Shown: in pieces, positions 12,931 through 26,408 of the stretch
Position numbering within the stretch: the first letter of the stretch is position 1
Layout: every line of letters starts with the position of its first letter
Source of the DNA: Mycteria americana
Lineage: Eukaryota > Chordata > Aves > Ciconiiformes > Ciconiidae
Assembly: GCF_035582795.1 (NCBI RefSeq)
Contig: NC_134365.1
Coordinates: 39,474,135 to 39,538,134 of the forward strand
DNA length: 64,000 bases
Direction of reading: 5' to 3'
Translations under genes and position numbers: made by a program
Notes under the pieces: generated by a model
Databases searched by the model: none
Told to the model about the DNA's origin: nothing
What the model saw: only the letters and a program-made list of their open reading frames with translations

Positions 12931-15900
12931 GCAAATAAAACCTGCTCAGTGGTCTCGGGTAATAGCCCTTGCACTGCCTCGCTGGGTCGGGGGAAGGAAG
13001 GCAGAAACAGTGCTGAAGACTGTAGATGCTTCTGCGATATGGAAACATCTCTGCAGTGCACTTCAGCAGTCTGATTTTCGGGTCCTGTCGCAGTCAAGAG
13101 GCATCAGAGTGTGACTGTCACCGCAGCCACCCACGCAGGGCTGGCGAATGTGATGCTGGACCTACGGGAGCAGGAAAGGATGGGTGGCCTTAGGCCATCT
13201 CGGAGCCTCTCGGGCCTCCTGCTGACCCTGTGGCACGTCTGCCAGCCCACCGGTGCTAGCTGGGACGCCTCGGGGCACCCCCGCACTCCTGCCTGGGTGT
13301 ACACGGGCAACTGCTTTGAGCCACTGACTGCAAAGCTGGGGTTGTGGTTGCTGCCACCTCACAGCCTTTGCCGGTGAACTTTCTGTTGAGGTGGCTACAT
13401 GCTAGTAAGGGCAATTTTAATGAATTCAGATTTGTTTGTGTACTCAGTATTTCTTTTCTTTCAAACAGTTGAGCTAGCGTGAGGTAGCAGCATATCCCAC
13501 TTAGGCACAATTGCTTTTATCCATCTTCTATCTCAGAGGTGACAGACAGCAAAGGTAAGACTGGTGTAGCCAAAACCATCCTCCCAAACCTGCCTTCTGC
13601 AAAGCTTCTCTCCCGTGACTGGTAACAGGGACCCAAATAAAGAAACCCCACACACAAAGAAATTAAATGTGCTGGTTGACTGCAGCCCCATTAAACTAGA
13701 TGTTTCATTTCAGCAATACAGTGAGAAATGAGTCTTTGGGTTATTTAGTACATACTGGACCTAAGAGTGGCTCTTTGGCATATTCCTGGTTGCTTGCTGA
13801 AGTGCTGTGATGCCACCAAGCAGAGTCACGCTGAGGTGCCAGCTGCCTTCCCCACCCAGGGAGAGCAGAAATCTCCATGGCAATTCCAGTACCAGTGTGC
13901 TCAGAGATGTGTTAACATCTAATCCCATCACCACACAAGTAATTTTTTCATTTCCATTAGTTGGACTCAGACCTGGACCAGACACAGAATCAGCTGAGAC
14001 TCTACATGAATTTTACCGCAGAGTATATTGTAAGGAGATGCTCTCATGCTCTATCTGCATAGTCTGACTATCAAAGAATGCTTATCTCTTAAACATGCTG
14101 AAATAATTCTATTAATCCATATGAGCTCCTGAGTGATAATGAGAGGTATTAATATGTCATTCAAATGCCAAAATCATAGTGGTCAAATGCAGCCTTCTCT
14201 GAAAGGAGACTTGTAGCGTCTTATCCCAAGTAGCAACATCAAATTAGCAGTAGCTGAAGAGTCATTCACAGTTCCTCAAAACCTGAAGAAAGAAAGATGC
14301 AACTTAAAACACAGCAGCTTGTAAATGGGCTGGACACACAGCTGAGTTGAGGCCATTGGGCCTCCAATGACTCGATACACTTTATAAAACCATTCTGTTA
14401 GATCAGTCACTACGTTTAGAAGAATGGTTGTAAAGACCATTATACCTCAATGAAATCACCGCAGTGCTTGGCCAGCTCTAAATAACAGTGTTTAAGAACT
14501 GTCATAGCAATGTAAAGCATAATTTTCAGCATTTCCACTTGTAGAGTTTTACATATTTCATGTCACGTACTGCCATGATCTCTGCTGTACCCTGTGGTTT
14601 TGTTTGCAACTGTGATAGCAAACCAGGTCTGAAAATGGGATCTTTGAAAGGCTGTAGATCTTCTTATTTCTTGGTTCTCTTTGTAGCTGCAATTCGGAAA
14701 GAATTTTTATCTGGTTTCATTAAAGATTTTATAGCAAGCTAAGTGCATTGGAAAACCCATGTCCTCCAGTGGTAAACTGGTTAGCTAACTATGCATTTGC
14801 CCATGGCAGCTGTAATCCTGCATAGCTAATTCCTTCAGAAACACTGATGCACCATGAACACGTGCATTTCAAGAGCTGAGGTCTGCTGCCTCATCTCGTC
14901 AATGGAAAGGGTTTTATGAATGAATATAACTCTGAATTTTAAGAGCGCTTTGACAGAGCAGCTAGTGTTTTACCGGTGTACAAAAAAATATTGGTTTCTA
15001 CAACTATAATGCTACTTTCTTGTAGCATTAGGTGGAAAAATTTAACGGGGGGAAAGGAAAATTTTGCAAAGGAAGGTTGGTAATGTTTGAAAAAGGAAAG
15101 CCAAAACTGAGAAATGAGAGGTCAGGAAAAAAATGACACCTTCTAACAAAGACTGCGAGTGGTCATTCTGCAGTAATGGTTTGCTGCTGTACATGAACAC
15201 AATTGAAGTATCTTGGCAAAGGTTTTCTCAACACCATCCTGAGCACTATGTCAAGCCACTACCTACTGACAATTTCACTGAGGTTTTACTCGTGCAGTGG
15301 CCCAACCTCATCAATGCCGTGTGCTAGATACCCGCTGAGGAGCACCTCCTTGGGCCACGTACAAAAAGCAGAATTTGCCATTGCTCTCACGTGCGTGTGC
15401 GGGCTGCTTGTGTGGCCTGAGCACTTGGAAAGTTTCACAAGAGCTAATTGCTGAGGCTCCTTGCCGGCAGCCCCCCCATGAGCCTGGGGCTCACCGTGGC
15501 TGCTCCGCTGCCAGCTGGACCGCTCTGAGCTATTTTCCACCTGCTGCCAGCCCCAACTGGCACAGAACTGGTCTCGGAGTGTCCCTGGACCTGATGATCC
15601 TTGCTTTAAAGTAATGATGCTTTTTACTATTGACTTCAGCCAGCTGGGAGTGAAGCCCTGTTCCGATTTGCATTTAATCAAGGGTATTTTTCTCCTTTCC
15701 TTTTCCAGCTTTGCTTTGCAGCTTGTTTTTCTTTTTTTGTGGATATTAAAAATATGCAATAAAAAGGATCTGTTAGTGTTCAGCACTCTGAAAATCAGGG
15801 TTTTGTTGTTCCCTGGAAGCAATTTCTGAACTTTCTTTGCCTGACAGTGCCAGTAGATTTTCCAGAGCCAATAATCACAAAATGTCAGTGTTGCTAAATG

Positions 15901-17739
15901 GGGACAATAAATTTTCAAACAGTTCCGTAACATGATTTTACCAGACATTAAAAAGGTCAGGCATGAACTGTAAATAAATTCCTGTCTTGCAGCTATATGC
16001 TCTTTAGTTAGAGAGTAAATTATCATTGAGATAAGCAGTCAAGCAGTTACTCTCCTGTTTTGTAATGGCCCTATATTTTGCTTGTTAGATGGCTGGGCTT
16101 TCCTGCAAAGATAAGGAGGCCCTGTTAAAGTATGAAAATTCCTCTGCTGTAGAAAGAAGTGTGAAGAAAATAAAATTTAGAAAGAATCTTGGATCAAATG
16201 TAGGTTTAATAGTTAGGCATCCACTTTCTGTGACTTTCTGGAGTTTGCTGGGACCACGTGAGCAGACATCAAAAGACAAGTCTAAGCAAAGAGACGAAGA
16301 GCAAACCCTTCCTCCCCTTTCTCGTTGGTGCTGTGGTGAACGTGCACTCTGGTTTCTTCTCTGAGAGCCTTCTGGATTTGCACCTGTGCCCCTGCTGGGA
16401 GGAGGATGCACAGTACCAGTGCTGGAAGTGGAGGGAAGGTGCACGATCTGCCTTTCATGTCCAGGAAGGGGCATGGCAGGGGGATGCCCACATCCCACCT
16501 TCTCACTGAGACTGAAGGGTCTCACCATGTCTGCAGGGCAATTCAAGTGCAGAATCTGCTTTTGGGTACAGACAAGACCCGGCTTTCAGCTGAACTCTCT
16601 GTGCCCTCTCAGCGCTTGCAGGAACAAATCACTTAGAAGATCCCAGAGACGTCCACACCACCACATATTCAACAGCTGTTTTGGAAACTGGGCAGGATTT
16701 CCCCCACGTGGAAGTGATTTAGCCAGTTCTCTGCTTTGTTCACTCAGAGTGGGGGCCGGTGAGAGCATGCTTTGAACGTGGCCTGCAGGTTGTCGAGGCT
16801 GGCTGGAAGGCTGGGCTTGTGCTGGTGGTTTCCCTGCACTCAGCACAGAGCTGAGTCTTCCTTCACCTGCCTTTTGCTAAGGACTCGTGTGTCCCAGGGC
16901 AACTGCTGGTCAGGTTTGCTCGGTGGGAAACTGGCTGCAGTTCTTGTTCCTGCACGCCGAGAGGATTGAGCTGGTGGCTTTCCTTGGTCTCCACCATTCC
17001 TGCATAAGCCTTAACTCGTATTTCAATAGCGAGTGAAAACACCAACTGAATCGATGATTTGCCATTAGGATTCAGACCAGAGTCTGATCCCTTCTGTTAA
17101 AAAATAATGGGTCACCAGCTGTATGTATTTCACCTCTGCTTTTAAGTATCACCAGAAGACTTGACAAACAGTTTGCCTTGGAGATGGTAGGAGGAGGGGA
17201 AGTGAATTAACTCCAGAATATTGCCTGCCACCAGGGTGAGCTCCATGCATGGTAAATTCATATGGAAATCTGAGCATTTGATATCCTGCCAAGGGGGAGA
17301 GGGAGCTCAAGTATTCAGACACGACTGTGTGGACAGGTCTGATCTCATATTCACTGCAGACCTCTTCAGACCACAGGTACTAGTTTGAGCAGCACTTCAT
17401 ATTAACACCCATATTCAAGCTTTCGCGTATTGGAGCTGTGGGACTGTAATTCTGTATAGTGCAGTCTTGTCTTTTCTACTTGGGAAGTCCAGAAAAGGTA
17501 GAGGTCTTCCTGCACTTAGCAAAACCCCTACTAGGTTGGAGCCTCTGTCTAAGTTAAGGTACAGGGCAAAGGGATACTGTCAGATTTTACCCATAACCTC
17601 CATAATCGTCATTTCCTGTAGGATTTAAATGACCTTTACAGGGAAGAAGTGGAGGAGAGGTCTTGGAGGCACAAGATGGTCCTGCCACCACCAGCTCCTC
17701 TCCTGGTCATCAGTAGTGTGTGTGTGTGAGTGATTTTTA
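12931..17739. other. Mixed-composition sequence, no supported gene
   Basis: GC-richer patches lie near 13090-13370, 15400-15560 and 16240-16960, separated by AT-rich sequence. Overlapping ORFs occur on both strands in the GC-richer parts, as expected where stop codons are scarce. The longest is on the minus strand at 15286-16026 (246 codons). It crosses an abrupt change in base composition and shows no domain, so I do not call it a gene. Confidence 0.45.
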
Positions 17740-17865
17740 GGAGGATAAAAGAAGAAGTGAATAGAATGGAAGCTTAGATGAGGAAAGAAAGGAAAAAATT
17801 ACTCATAGAAAGTGGAAAAACAAGGAAAAGAGAGAGACAGGAAGAAAGGAAAAGACGGGCTGGTT
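17740..17865. repeat. Purine-rich low-complexity tract
   Basis: The plus strand is dominated by A and G (runs such as GGAAAGAAAGGAAAAAA and AAGAGAGAGACAGGAAG). A short GT run lies just upstream near 17717-17728. Several overlapping frames are open only because of the biased composition. Confidence 0.6.
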
Positions 17866-19399
17866 TGCAAATGGAAGGAAGGGACAGAGCAACTGTGGGA
17901 GACATCGGTGATGAAAGAAATCCCTCCCAGAGCAGCAGGGCCCGTGCACGCCAGCTGGCCCTGCCTTTGTAGGTGGCAGTGGAGCATCCCGAAAGGTTCA
18001 CATCTGGATCCTTTGCCACCTAGGCTGGTTCTGCTGGGGAAACTGGGATTAGCAGCACATGTGGAAAGATGAGTTTGTCATTGCAAAGACAGCTGTGAAT
18101 TGTTCAGCCTATCAAGGTGACCTGTTATCAGGGTCTTGTGGAGCAGCAAGGAAAAGATGAAGAAAGGCAATTATTTTTCATGTGTTGTAGAGTTTCTGTG
18201 TGCCCCACAGGCACTCCTGCTGAGGCCACCTGAAGATTTACACTGCAATTGAACAAATTAGATTTTTCTGCATTCTTCCATATGCAGTAAAAAAATATTA
18301 TGTGTAATATCCTAGCAGATAAACCAAAATTTTTGTGGATGTGCTGTAGGTGTCCATTAAAACATACAATGTTGATCTGTTGCGCCAGTTTGCATTGTGC
18401 GGAGCACTTCATCGCCTTGTAGCTTGAAGAATGCTCCAAGGCTGACTTTTCCAAAGGAAGAATTCTTGTGCGATGAAAAAAAAATGAGATGAAGGCTGCA
18501 AACTTAAGAGGCAGCTTGTCTTTGATGTAAATATATTTGCTTTGGTGGAGTAGAAAGTTGAGATACAGAAATGAAAGCTCTCCCAAACATTCACGTGGGG
18601 CACATAGTTGAAAGGAGACATGAAAACTGATAGAGCAGAAAGTTTCTCAGAACTGGTGGGCTAATCAGAGGAAGAAAAAAATAGTTTTTCACCATTTTCA
18701 TTGGCCAAAATAACTCGTTATTTGATTAATTGATTAATCACCATGTTTGCATGGGGTGAAATAGCCCATGCTGACACAGGATAGGAAGGTGATGTTTTGA
18801 TGTTGCTGGAGCTGATTTTGCCCAGAAGCCCTGGGTGACATTCACACATGAGACATCCCCGTGGACCAGCCAGTGTGGCTCAGTGTAAGGGCTGGGGTGC
18901 GCTGCCCTTGCTTTTTTATTTGGCCCGGGCTTTGTGCCAAGCTAGCTCTGCCCTGGAGCAGGAGTTTTTCCTCTGCCAGGGTGTCTGGTTCAGCTGCGCG
19001 AGCTCCTGCTCTGCTGGTGACCACCAGGTCTGGGGTCACCAAGCCAGATTAGCAAGCCAACCCACCTGCCGAGCCCTGCTGAGCCAGGAGCTGCAGCGGC
19101 AGTGGGGAAGCCTGTCGAAGGTGGTTTTTAAACCACTGGTTTGGAAACTAGCTGTAATTTTAATAACTGATTCCTCTGAGCCAGGCCAAACTGCTGCTGA
19201 CACTTCCCAGAAACCTGTCTTAGAAAACCTTCGCAGTGCCCTATTAACTCAGCCCTTCCGTCAGGTGTGTTTGTACGCGAACACCAGCCCTGCTGTTCAG
19301 TGGGGAAGAGAGCTTGGCTCGCGTCCTAACCAAGTGCTGTAGTTGGCAAATCACTGCGCATAAATAGTTTTTCCAAAGACAACCACCTCCCTCTATAGG
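17866..19399. other. Unique sequence, no gene seen
   Basis: ORFs of about 150-165 codons occur at 18128-18586 (-) and 18848-19342 (+). Neither has a recognisable domain or a convincing splice context, and the second lies in a GC-rich patch where stops are infrequent. Confidence 0.45.
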
Positions 19400-19840
19400 G
19401 AAGATTTATTTCTGGAAAATGTTTCAAAGTGTGATTATATAGCATCTGACATAAATTGCCCACACAGAGTAACTGGACAGTTGGATGATCAATTAATGCT
19501 GGCTGCTTTCTGTCCTATTGTTTCAGAAGTATCAGGTAATGGATGGTTCATATGCTCTATGCATTATATAAATAATTTAGTTTACATCTAGGAAAATATG
19601 TCTTGTCCGTGAAGCAGAGAATTACTGGCTGTGTGGCTCAGAGATGGCTCTAAACCATTTCAGTCAAGCATAATAAATTAGGATACAGCGAAAGAGTTTA
19701 TTTTCTTCACTATTGCCATTATTTGATTCAGCTACTGCAAAGCTCTGTGTGAAATCCTATTGCCTGTGCAAATATTACAACATAAATTTTAGACTAAGAT
19801 GCAAAGAAATTATGTAAGATCAGAAACAATAGATGTACTG
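19400..19840. promoter_or_regulatory. Candidate conserved noncoding element
   Basis: About 440 bp of AT-rich unique sequence with almost no CpG and many AT-rich factor cores (ATCAATTAATG, ATAAATAATTTAG, CATAATAAATTAG). There is no repeat signature and no useful open frame. Its texture matches vertebrate developmental enhancers, but this is pattern recognition and not evidence of conservation. Confidence 0.25.
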
Positions 19841-22439
19841 TTGTAGGAAGGCTTAGTGGGATATTTGCTTACATGGTTTCAAAGAAACAGAAGCTTCATA
19901 CTGCTTTTGCTCAGATAACTAAAATGTTATGTTTTTAAGCTATTACTATCAACCAAATGCTCCAAAGAGGGACTTTTCCCTAAAAGAGAGGACTGGAAAC
20001 ACCACCCAAAGCCTGACCACATTTGAAGTCAGTGTTGAAATTCTGCTGAGTTACAGAACAGCATGATTTTTCGCCAGATGTTTCTGTTCTTTACTGAAGC
20101 ATATGGCTACACTTCTGAAAGCAGTTGAATTACTATTGCCTAAGAAGTTGCCACCCATTGGGATGCTTAGTTTGCCTTAACTGTGATTTTTTGGATGTAT
20201 TTGATTATGGGACTGTAACAGGAGAGTCTTTAGATTAACAGCTTGTCAAGAAAAGTTGACTTTCTTCAGAGTTTTCTCCTGTTCACTTTTCCTTTGCTTA
20301 AGAACTTTTTCTGTAGGGGGGCAGCAATTAAGAAAACTTGTCTTTTTAATTAATGGATAAAATTATCCATGTTTCCGTCCCAGTCTTCTTTGTTACAATA
20401 CATAACCTTTATTTTTACAAGCAGTGCATCAACAAGTCATAGCCATTTCCTATTCTAAAACACCTTAACCACCCCCAAAGCTACACTATTTCATCCCTCT
20501 GTGTACCTACAGCATATAGTAGAGGGGGCTGTTATACCCATAAATGAATTGCATTGTCCATGGGGGATGTTAAAAAGGTAATGAGAAGTTAATGTGGTAT
20601 TTGCTTCTTTTTTATGTACTCATTAAAATTATTTATAGCCCTGATGTTTATCTAAAAACACAATTAGAATATTAGATTAAGTGTTTACTTTTGATGTGGT
20701 ACATGTAATTTTGTAGGAAGCCAGAATACGATTTCAGCTGGGTGCATAGGGAATTGAGAGAACAACTCAAGTTGTTTCTCAATTAATTACTGTTCTAATT
20801 TGCTTCACCCCCTCTCTGAAAATGTCTCTTAATTGGAAGAGGTAGGTACGGTATTGCACTGGTATGTACCGTCTTACAAAATCGAATTGGTGTTGTTTCC
20901 ATAGGAAATAAAATCTACCAAGTGTTTCAAATGCAGACCAGCGGTTAGAAACCAGGTCAAGCGACTGCAGATCTGTGCTCTCGGAGGGGCTGTTTGTGGC
21001 CGATGTGAAAGGAGCTGATGGGCGTGCATGGCTCAGGCTCTCAGCAGGGAGGTGTCCGTCCCGCAGGCGGCAAGCTAATACAGGCTGGGAACCTACGAAC
21101 GCTCCGCAGACCTCCCAGGTCACAGGACAGCTGGCCCTATGGGCACCGCTGAGCGAGGGTGTTTCCAGTGGTAGAAAATCATCTGTTTTCCAAGTCCAAC
21201 AGCTTCTTTCCAATTTTGGGACCCCACGTGCCTGGTTCAGCAAGTCAGTGAGTCATGGGTGTGACTGGGCAGTGGTGCATGAGATGTTGGGTTGGGGATC
21301 TAAGGGGACAGCGTAGCACTGCCCTACAGACATGTGAGACAGTCCATGCTACAGGCAGATGTGGGGTGAGAAAGATGCCTTGTGCAAGAGACTTGAAGGG
21401 TCCGAAGGGCAGCAAGAAGAGAGGGTGGAGGAAGGCCATGGGCATGGCGGCAGCCCTGGCATTGGGGGAGACACCAAATGGACACCCATGTCCTCTTCAT
21501 TGTCATCCTTGAGGCTGTGGAGGCAGGTGCTTACCCTCTTGCCAGGCACAGGCTGGAAGCTAAGGGCACACAGGGGCCCTAAGGGAACCAACAGCATGGA
21601 CAGATCCTGGTTTTGGGATCTGGCCCAAGTTGCCTCCCCGGCTTTGCAGTAGAGCATGGTGTGGGTGAAGGATCACCCTCTCTGCAGGGTGTGTGGCCTC
21701 CTCCCTGTGCGTGGTGCAAGGTGGAGGTGTGTCCGTGGCTGGGGTGAGGGGACCTTGCCGGGTTCCTCCCTGATGTGGGAGATGAACATTGCCCCACCTC
21801 AGATGTCCTCTAGGGGTGCTCCTAGTCTGCTTTGGGAGTGGTGTGGACACAGCCAAGGTGCATGAACCAGAGCATCCTCAGTGGGTCTGTCCTTCGGAGT
21901 CACCTGGTGGACTGGTGCTGCTGTGGGCCATAAGAAGTCGGGCATGTTCCTCTCAAATGTTGTTATAGCCCCAACATGGGAGCCCTGGGGACACAGGGGA
22001 CAGGCAGAGTCTCCCTCTCTAGCCGTGTCAGTTAACTTTTGTAGTAGGGAAAAAACAGCACTGGAGAAATTTCTCCCTTGCTTTGGAAGCGTGTTCAAGA
22101 TGCAGAAGATACTTGTCGTGTCTAAAGAGCAGGGAGAGAGCTAATACCCAGGCCTCTGCCGCATGTTTGCACCTCCTTGGCCTGACTAAAGAGGATGAGC
22201 CTGGACTTCAGTGGGGCAACAACTTCCACCCCTTGTAGAAAGCAAGAAGTGCTGGGAGGTTACAGCAAATACACAGAGCCCTTCCTTCATCGAAAGATCC
22301 TTTGAAAGCTGCAAAGAAAAGGGTACAGGGAGCTCGGTGGCTGCTCGGTCTGCTCTCCTACATCGCTGAGAGGTTTGCCGTTTAGGCCGTGCGATGGTGA
22401 CAGCTGAGGGCACCTGCCTGCTCTCTTGCTCCAGACAGG
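19841..22439. other. Unique sequence rising in GC, no supported gene
   Basis: AT-rich up to about 20.9 kb, then GC-rich with many overlapping ORFs on both strands at 20.9-22.1 kb. The longest, 20779-21243 (-, 154 codons), has no recognisable domain. A small imperfect hairpin with arms ACGGTA/TACCGT lies near 20847-20871. Confidence 0.4.
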
Positions 22440-22800
22440 ATGAGAACCAGCCACCTGCATCTCACCAGGGATCTGGGGGCCAGCAAACGGCGCATGCCGA
22501 GGGCTGAACCACACGACCACGCAGCGAAAACCCCTCCTGGGAGCGACAGCCTGGCACCCCGCAGTGGTCCACGGCCCCCGCAGCTTTTTGTTACACCCAC
22601 CCACGCTGGAGCATCCGCAGGGCCAGGAGCACCAGGGGCACGGAGGGGCCTTGCTTCGCCACCAGCCCCACAGCGAGCAAAGCCCCCGGGCCACGCTGCC
22701 GGTCTCTGCTGTGCCAAGTGACCCCAGCGCTCGCTGAGCCACCGCCGCCGGCACTGGAGTGGCACCAGGACGGGGGTGACAGGGCCCGAGGCACCGGTAA
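22440..22800. promoter_or_regulatory. CpG-rich block with a donor-like end
   Basis: By eye there are about 26 CpG dinucleotides in about 340 bp of GC-rich sequence, well above the surrounding DNA. The block ends in CACCG/GTAAGG near 22797, a good match to a 5' splice site on the plus strand. The first exon of a noncoding transcript is possible. No TATA box or clear coding frame supports it. Confidence 0.3.
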
Positions 22801-25800
22801 GGGAGAAAGACGCAAAACCAACCCAAAGAGCAGGAGAGTTTGGATTTTAAGAGTCCCCAGGAAGCAGGCTTTCATCCGTTCTCCACACACCTCTCTGCTC
22901 TTTAAACCGTGGGGTGACCCCAGCAGACTGGGGAAGGTGCCGTTCTCCTCTCCTGTGGGATCCTTTCCCCCTCCCTGGTCTCCCTGTGCCTGCAGGTCCC
23001 CGGCGTCGTGTCAGGGTCTGTACCCTGTGCCATCCCCTGGCTTGGGTTCACAGCCCTCTGGCGTGGAGCACAGAGGAGACCCCAAACCCCCTCCTTGGGC
23101 TGTTTTAGGGAAGGCTGGAGATGCGTTTTGGGAGCAGAAAGCTCGCTCTGTCAGGCTAACCAAGGGTGCATTTCATGTCTGGTGAAGACTGAGAGGTGTG
23201 GAGCGGGTCAGGAGGTGCTGAGGCAGCAGCACACAGAAAATGAGACATCTGTCCATCCTCCCCGCCAGCCCAGCTCTTTGGCAGAGGACAAGCCAGGGTT
23301 GTTCTTTCCAGCAGCTTTCAGAAAGTATCACACAGCATAGTGTTTTACACAAATCTTGGGTAATTTGGTGTTATCTGCTCCCAGAAGTGAGAGGGAAGAG
23401 AAAGTACCGTGCAGTTCCTTGGGAAAACAAAAGCTGTGCCCTGTTTCTGGGTGGTTTTGAGGCCCTTCATTGAACTGTCCTGCCCTCTCTGCATGTACAC
23501 AGAAATGACCAAAATCTGTGGTTTCTTCCTCGGGAAAAACAAAATCATATGCAAAGAGAGCGTGTAATTTCCAGCACATCTTCCACCCACGCAGCCCAGG
23601 AATCGGTGACCGCCTTTGGTTGGTGTGGGAAGCTGTGCAACAAACTGGATCTTTGATGGGCGGGCTGGCATTCCTATGGACTGCAAGAAAAAAATAATAA
23701 AAATAGCTGACTGTCCTGAATGCTGTTTCCAAAGCCGCTAATCCAGCCCCAATACTGGTAAAAACCTATTCTGTGTACGACAATAGGAGCAGCTGGGCAT
23801 GCACCCCGCTGTAAAAGCAGAGCGCAGCAGACAGTTCCTGTCCTGTAGCCCTTGCAATAACAAGCCGTACGCAGGGGTGGGGATGCGCAGCCAAGTGAGG
23901 TGGATCACGGGACAGCGGCAAAGGCTACGTTATTTCCAGGGCTTTTTCTGGGAAGGTGAAGGGTAGAGAAGGAGATGTGCAATATGGAAAGAAAGCCGAG
24001 GGAGATGAAGAGGAGCAAGTTGGAGGGCCAGGAACAAAGTGGAGCTGGGATGAAGAGGTGCTGAGGGAAGGATGGAGCAAATTCTGGACTGAAGCAAATT
24101 CTCTCTGTGCACTGCTTTGACTGTTGCTTCCTCCGGCAGCCCTCCTCTATGCCATGGTGGGGCAGAGGCCACAGTGACCACTTCCCTGTGGGTAGAAGTT
24201 TGCTTTTTCTGTAGCAAACATGGTGCTACCTTCATTGCACTGACACAGGGAGGGACACAAAGCAGCCTGGTACCCAACTGAATAGAACAGCAGCTACATC
24301 TGTATCTGATTAAGTAATATTTATTGCCTTCAAAACTTATGCATTGTAATGATGGTAGCCACTCTTCTGCAGCAGGCAGATGAGGAAAATCAGGACATCT
24401 CCCAGGAGCACTCCCGTGTGGGTGCCAGGAAGCGTGCCCCGATGATTGCATTTTAGCTCAGTGTTGATAGAGGGCAGATAGAATTCTTCACCAGCTAGGA
24501 GGATGCTACTTGACTTTCACCTGCTGGTTTCTAAACGGTTATTTGAGGACTGTGAGTGGCACCAGTGATGTTCAGAAACACAGAAAACCACCTCTGACTT
24601 AATGTTGGGAGTTTTGCCTTGGGAGCGATGAGGTGTAATTAAGCCTCCATTCTCACAAGCCTTTAGCTACCTGCTTCCATTTAGCTTCTAGCTGAGGATT
24701 GACTAAGACCAAACATTGTCAGCAGCCTTTCCAAAGCTGATAGTAGCACAAAGATAGCACTAATATGCCTCACATGTGGGCATAGGCAGTGTTGCCTTCA
24801 CCAGGGTGGGTTCAATCGCAGTAACAGCTCGTGATCTTCACCCGTGTTATAGGGATGCCCAGTAGCGCTGCCAGCATTTGTGTCAGCATTTTCTTTATAA
24901 ACTCCTTATTTTTATCGCTTGACTGACAAAGTGCCAAATGCATGTGCTGTCGCCTCTAAGCTGAACAGAAAGATGTGAGGAACAGTGTTTTTCTGCTCCT
25001 ATTAACTGAAGAGAAGTGTTGGTTGGGTTTCAAATTAAGTAGGTCAGATGCTGAATTTCATGTCACTGGAGGTATTTTGGAGTGTCTGACCTCTGAGTTA
25101 ACCCCCTTTTCCATACAGGAAAAATTGAGTTTGAAAGTTTGGAGGTGACCAGTCTCAGGGACATGGGCTGGGCCATGCTGAAAACACAGGCCAGCCATCA
25201 GGGCTGGTCATAGACCTGCTATTTCCAAGAGTTTGATGCTTTTGTGTCTGGGGACTGATTCTCCATTGCACTAATGTAATTTCATGATGCTTCAGTTGCG
25301 TGAAGATGTGCTCATGTTGGCAGAACCTCCTCCTCTTCCTTCTGCTCTTCACTAACGTCCGTCTCCCAGATATCCGAGGCACAGAGTCACCTGAAAGAAG
25401 GGCTCCTCCACTGGTTCACAGCTCCTGGCAAGATGGACCAGAGCACAGCCAGGCTGGAGGGCACTTGCTGAAGTTGTCTTTATCTCACTTCATCACCTGA
25501 GTGGAGCAGACTGGACCAGGGTACAGCCTTGTGGTGTCTTTGCCTTGCACCAGGGACCAAAAAAATGTTTGCTGATCCCCGGGAAAGTGTGTTCCCACCC
25601 CATCCCATTCTCTGGCTGGGTATCAGGGCACTGGGCTTGGTCTCTGCTTTGCATTTGCCTCTTTCCTGTGTCTCCCTTAGCAGGGTAAATGCTACAGCAT
25701 CAGCTGTGTATCCTTCAAGGACTTCATGGAGATTTGGAGCTACTATCAAATCTTCGTTCTCCATCTCTTTGGACCAAAAGTGTTTTTTGTTTTTGTTGAA

Positions 25801-26374
25801 TATTGTTACTATGCAACATAACAGCAAGCAGCTGGGTGTGATGTTGGGTGGAAAGGAGTTTGTCGCAATAGCTTTCCCTGTGATAAAAAACATGTGCTTG
25901 ATGTTATTTTTAGACTAGTGTATGTTAAGAGGTCATAAAGTTTTAATCTAAATACAGCTTTGTATAAACACACAGCTCTCAGGCACCTTAGTATTGAGAT
26001 CAGTACGTCTGCCCAGGTTCAAGCATGCTTACACAATGGAAAAATCAGAGTTAAATGCAGAAATGAAGAAGTCCTTTCAGATTCCCTTGCTGATTTTGTT
26101 TTTCTTCACGTAACACCTTTTTGGAAAGAAAATCATTGCCGTGACTGATGGGTCTCACGGGCCAGGGAGCTGTGCTGCTGGGAGGTAGGGATGGCTGCGG
26201 TTCAGGCTGAGGCTCGCAGCTGGCCTCATCCATCCAGGGTCCACTCCGTACTTGTGCTCATATTCCACTTCTGAGAAATCCCCTTTAATTTTATCTCTTT
26301 GCCTTGTCTCTCGCAAGGAAAATGATGGGTATCCCATGTCCCTGCCCAGAATCTTTCCCTCTCTCCCGCCTCTT
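22801..26374. other. Mixed unique sequence, no gene seen
   Basis: Overlapping ORFs of 100-175 codons occur on both strands (for example 22718-23185 + and 23930-24451 -), none with a recognisable motif. At 25480-25918 both strands are open at once, which argues against either being coding. No mobile element is recognised. Confidence 0.45.
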
Positions 26375-26408
26375 CGTGTGTGTGTGCACATGTGCAAGCA
26401 CACACACG
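26375..26408. repeat. GT/AC inverted repeat
   Basis: Perfect 10-bp arms CGTGTGTGTG (26375-26384) and CACACACACG (26399-26408) flank a 14-base loop that contains a further CACATGTG palindrome. Alternating purine-pyrimidine arms can form a hairpin or Z-DNA. It probably arose from a GT microsatellite. Confidence 0.75.

Noticed and set aside
15286-16026. 246-codon minus-strand ORF, the longest outside repeats
   Set aside because: It has no recognisable domain and no splice context, spans an abrupt composition change, and is overlapped by plus-strand ORFs. A conserved-frame test would be needed to revive it.
25480-25918. 129- and 137-codon ORFs on opposite strands
   Set aside because: Both strands are open over the same bases and neither has a domain or splice signals.
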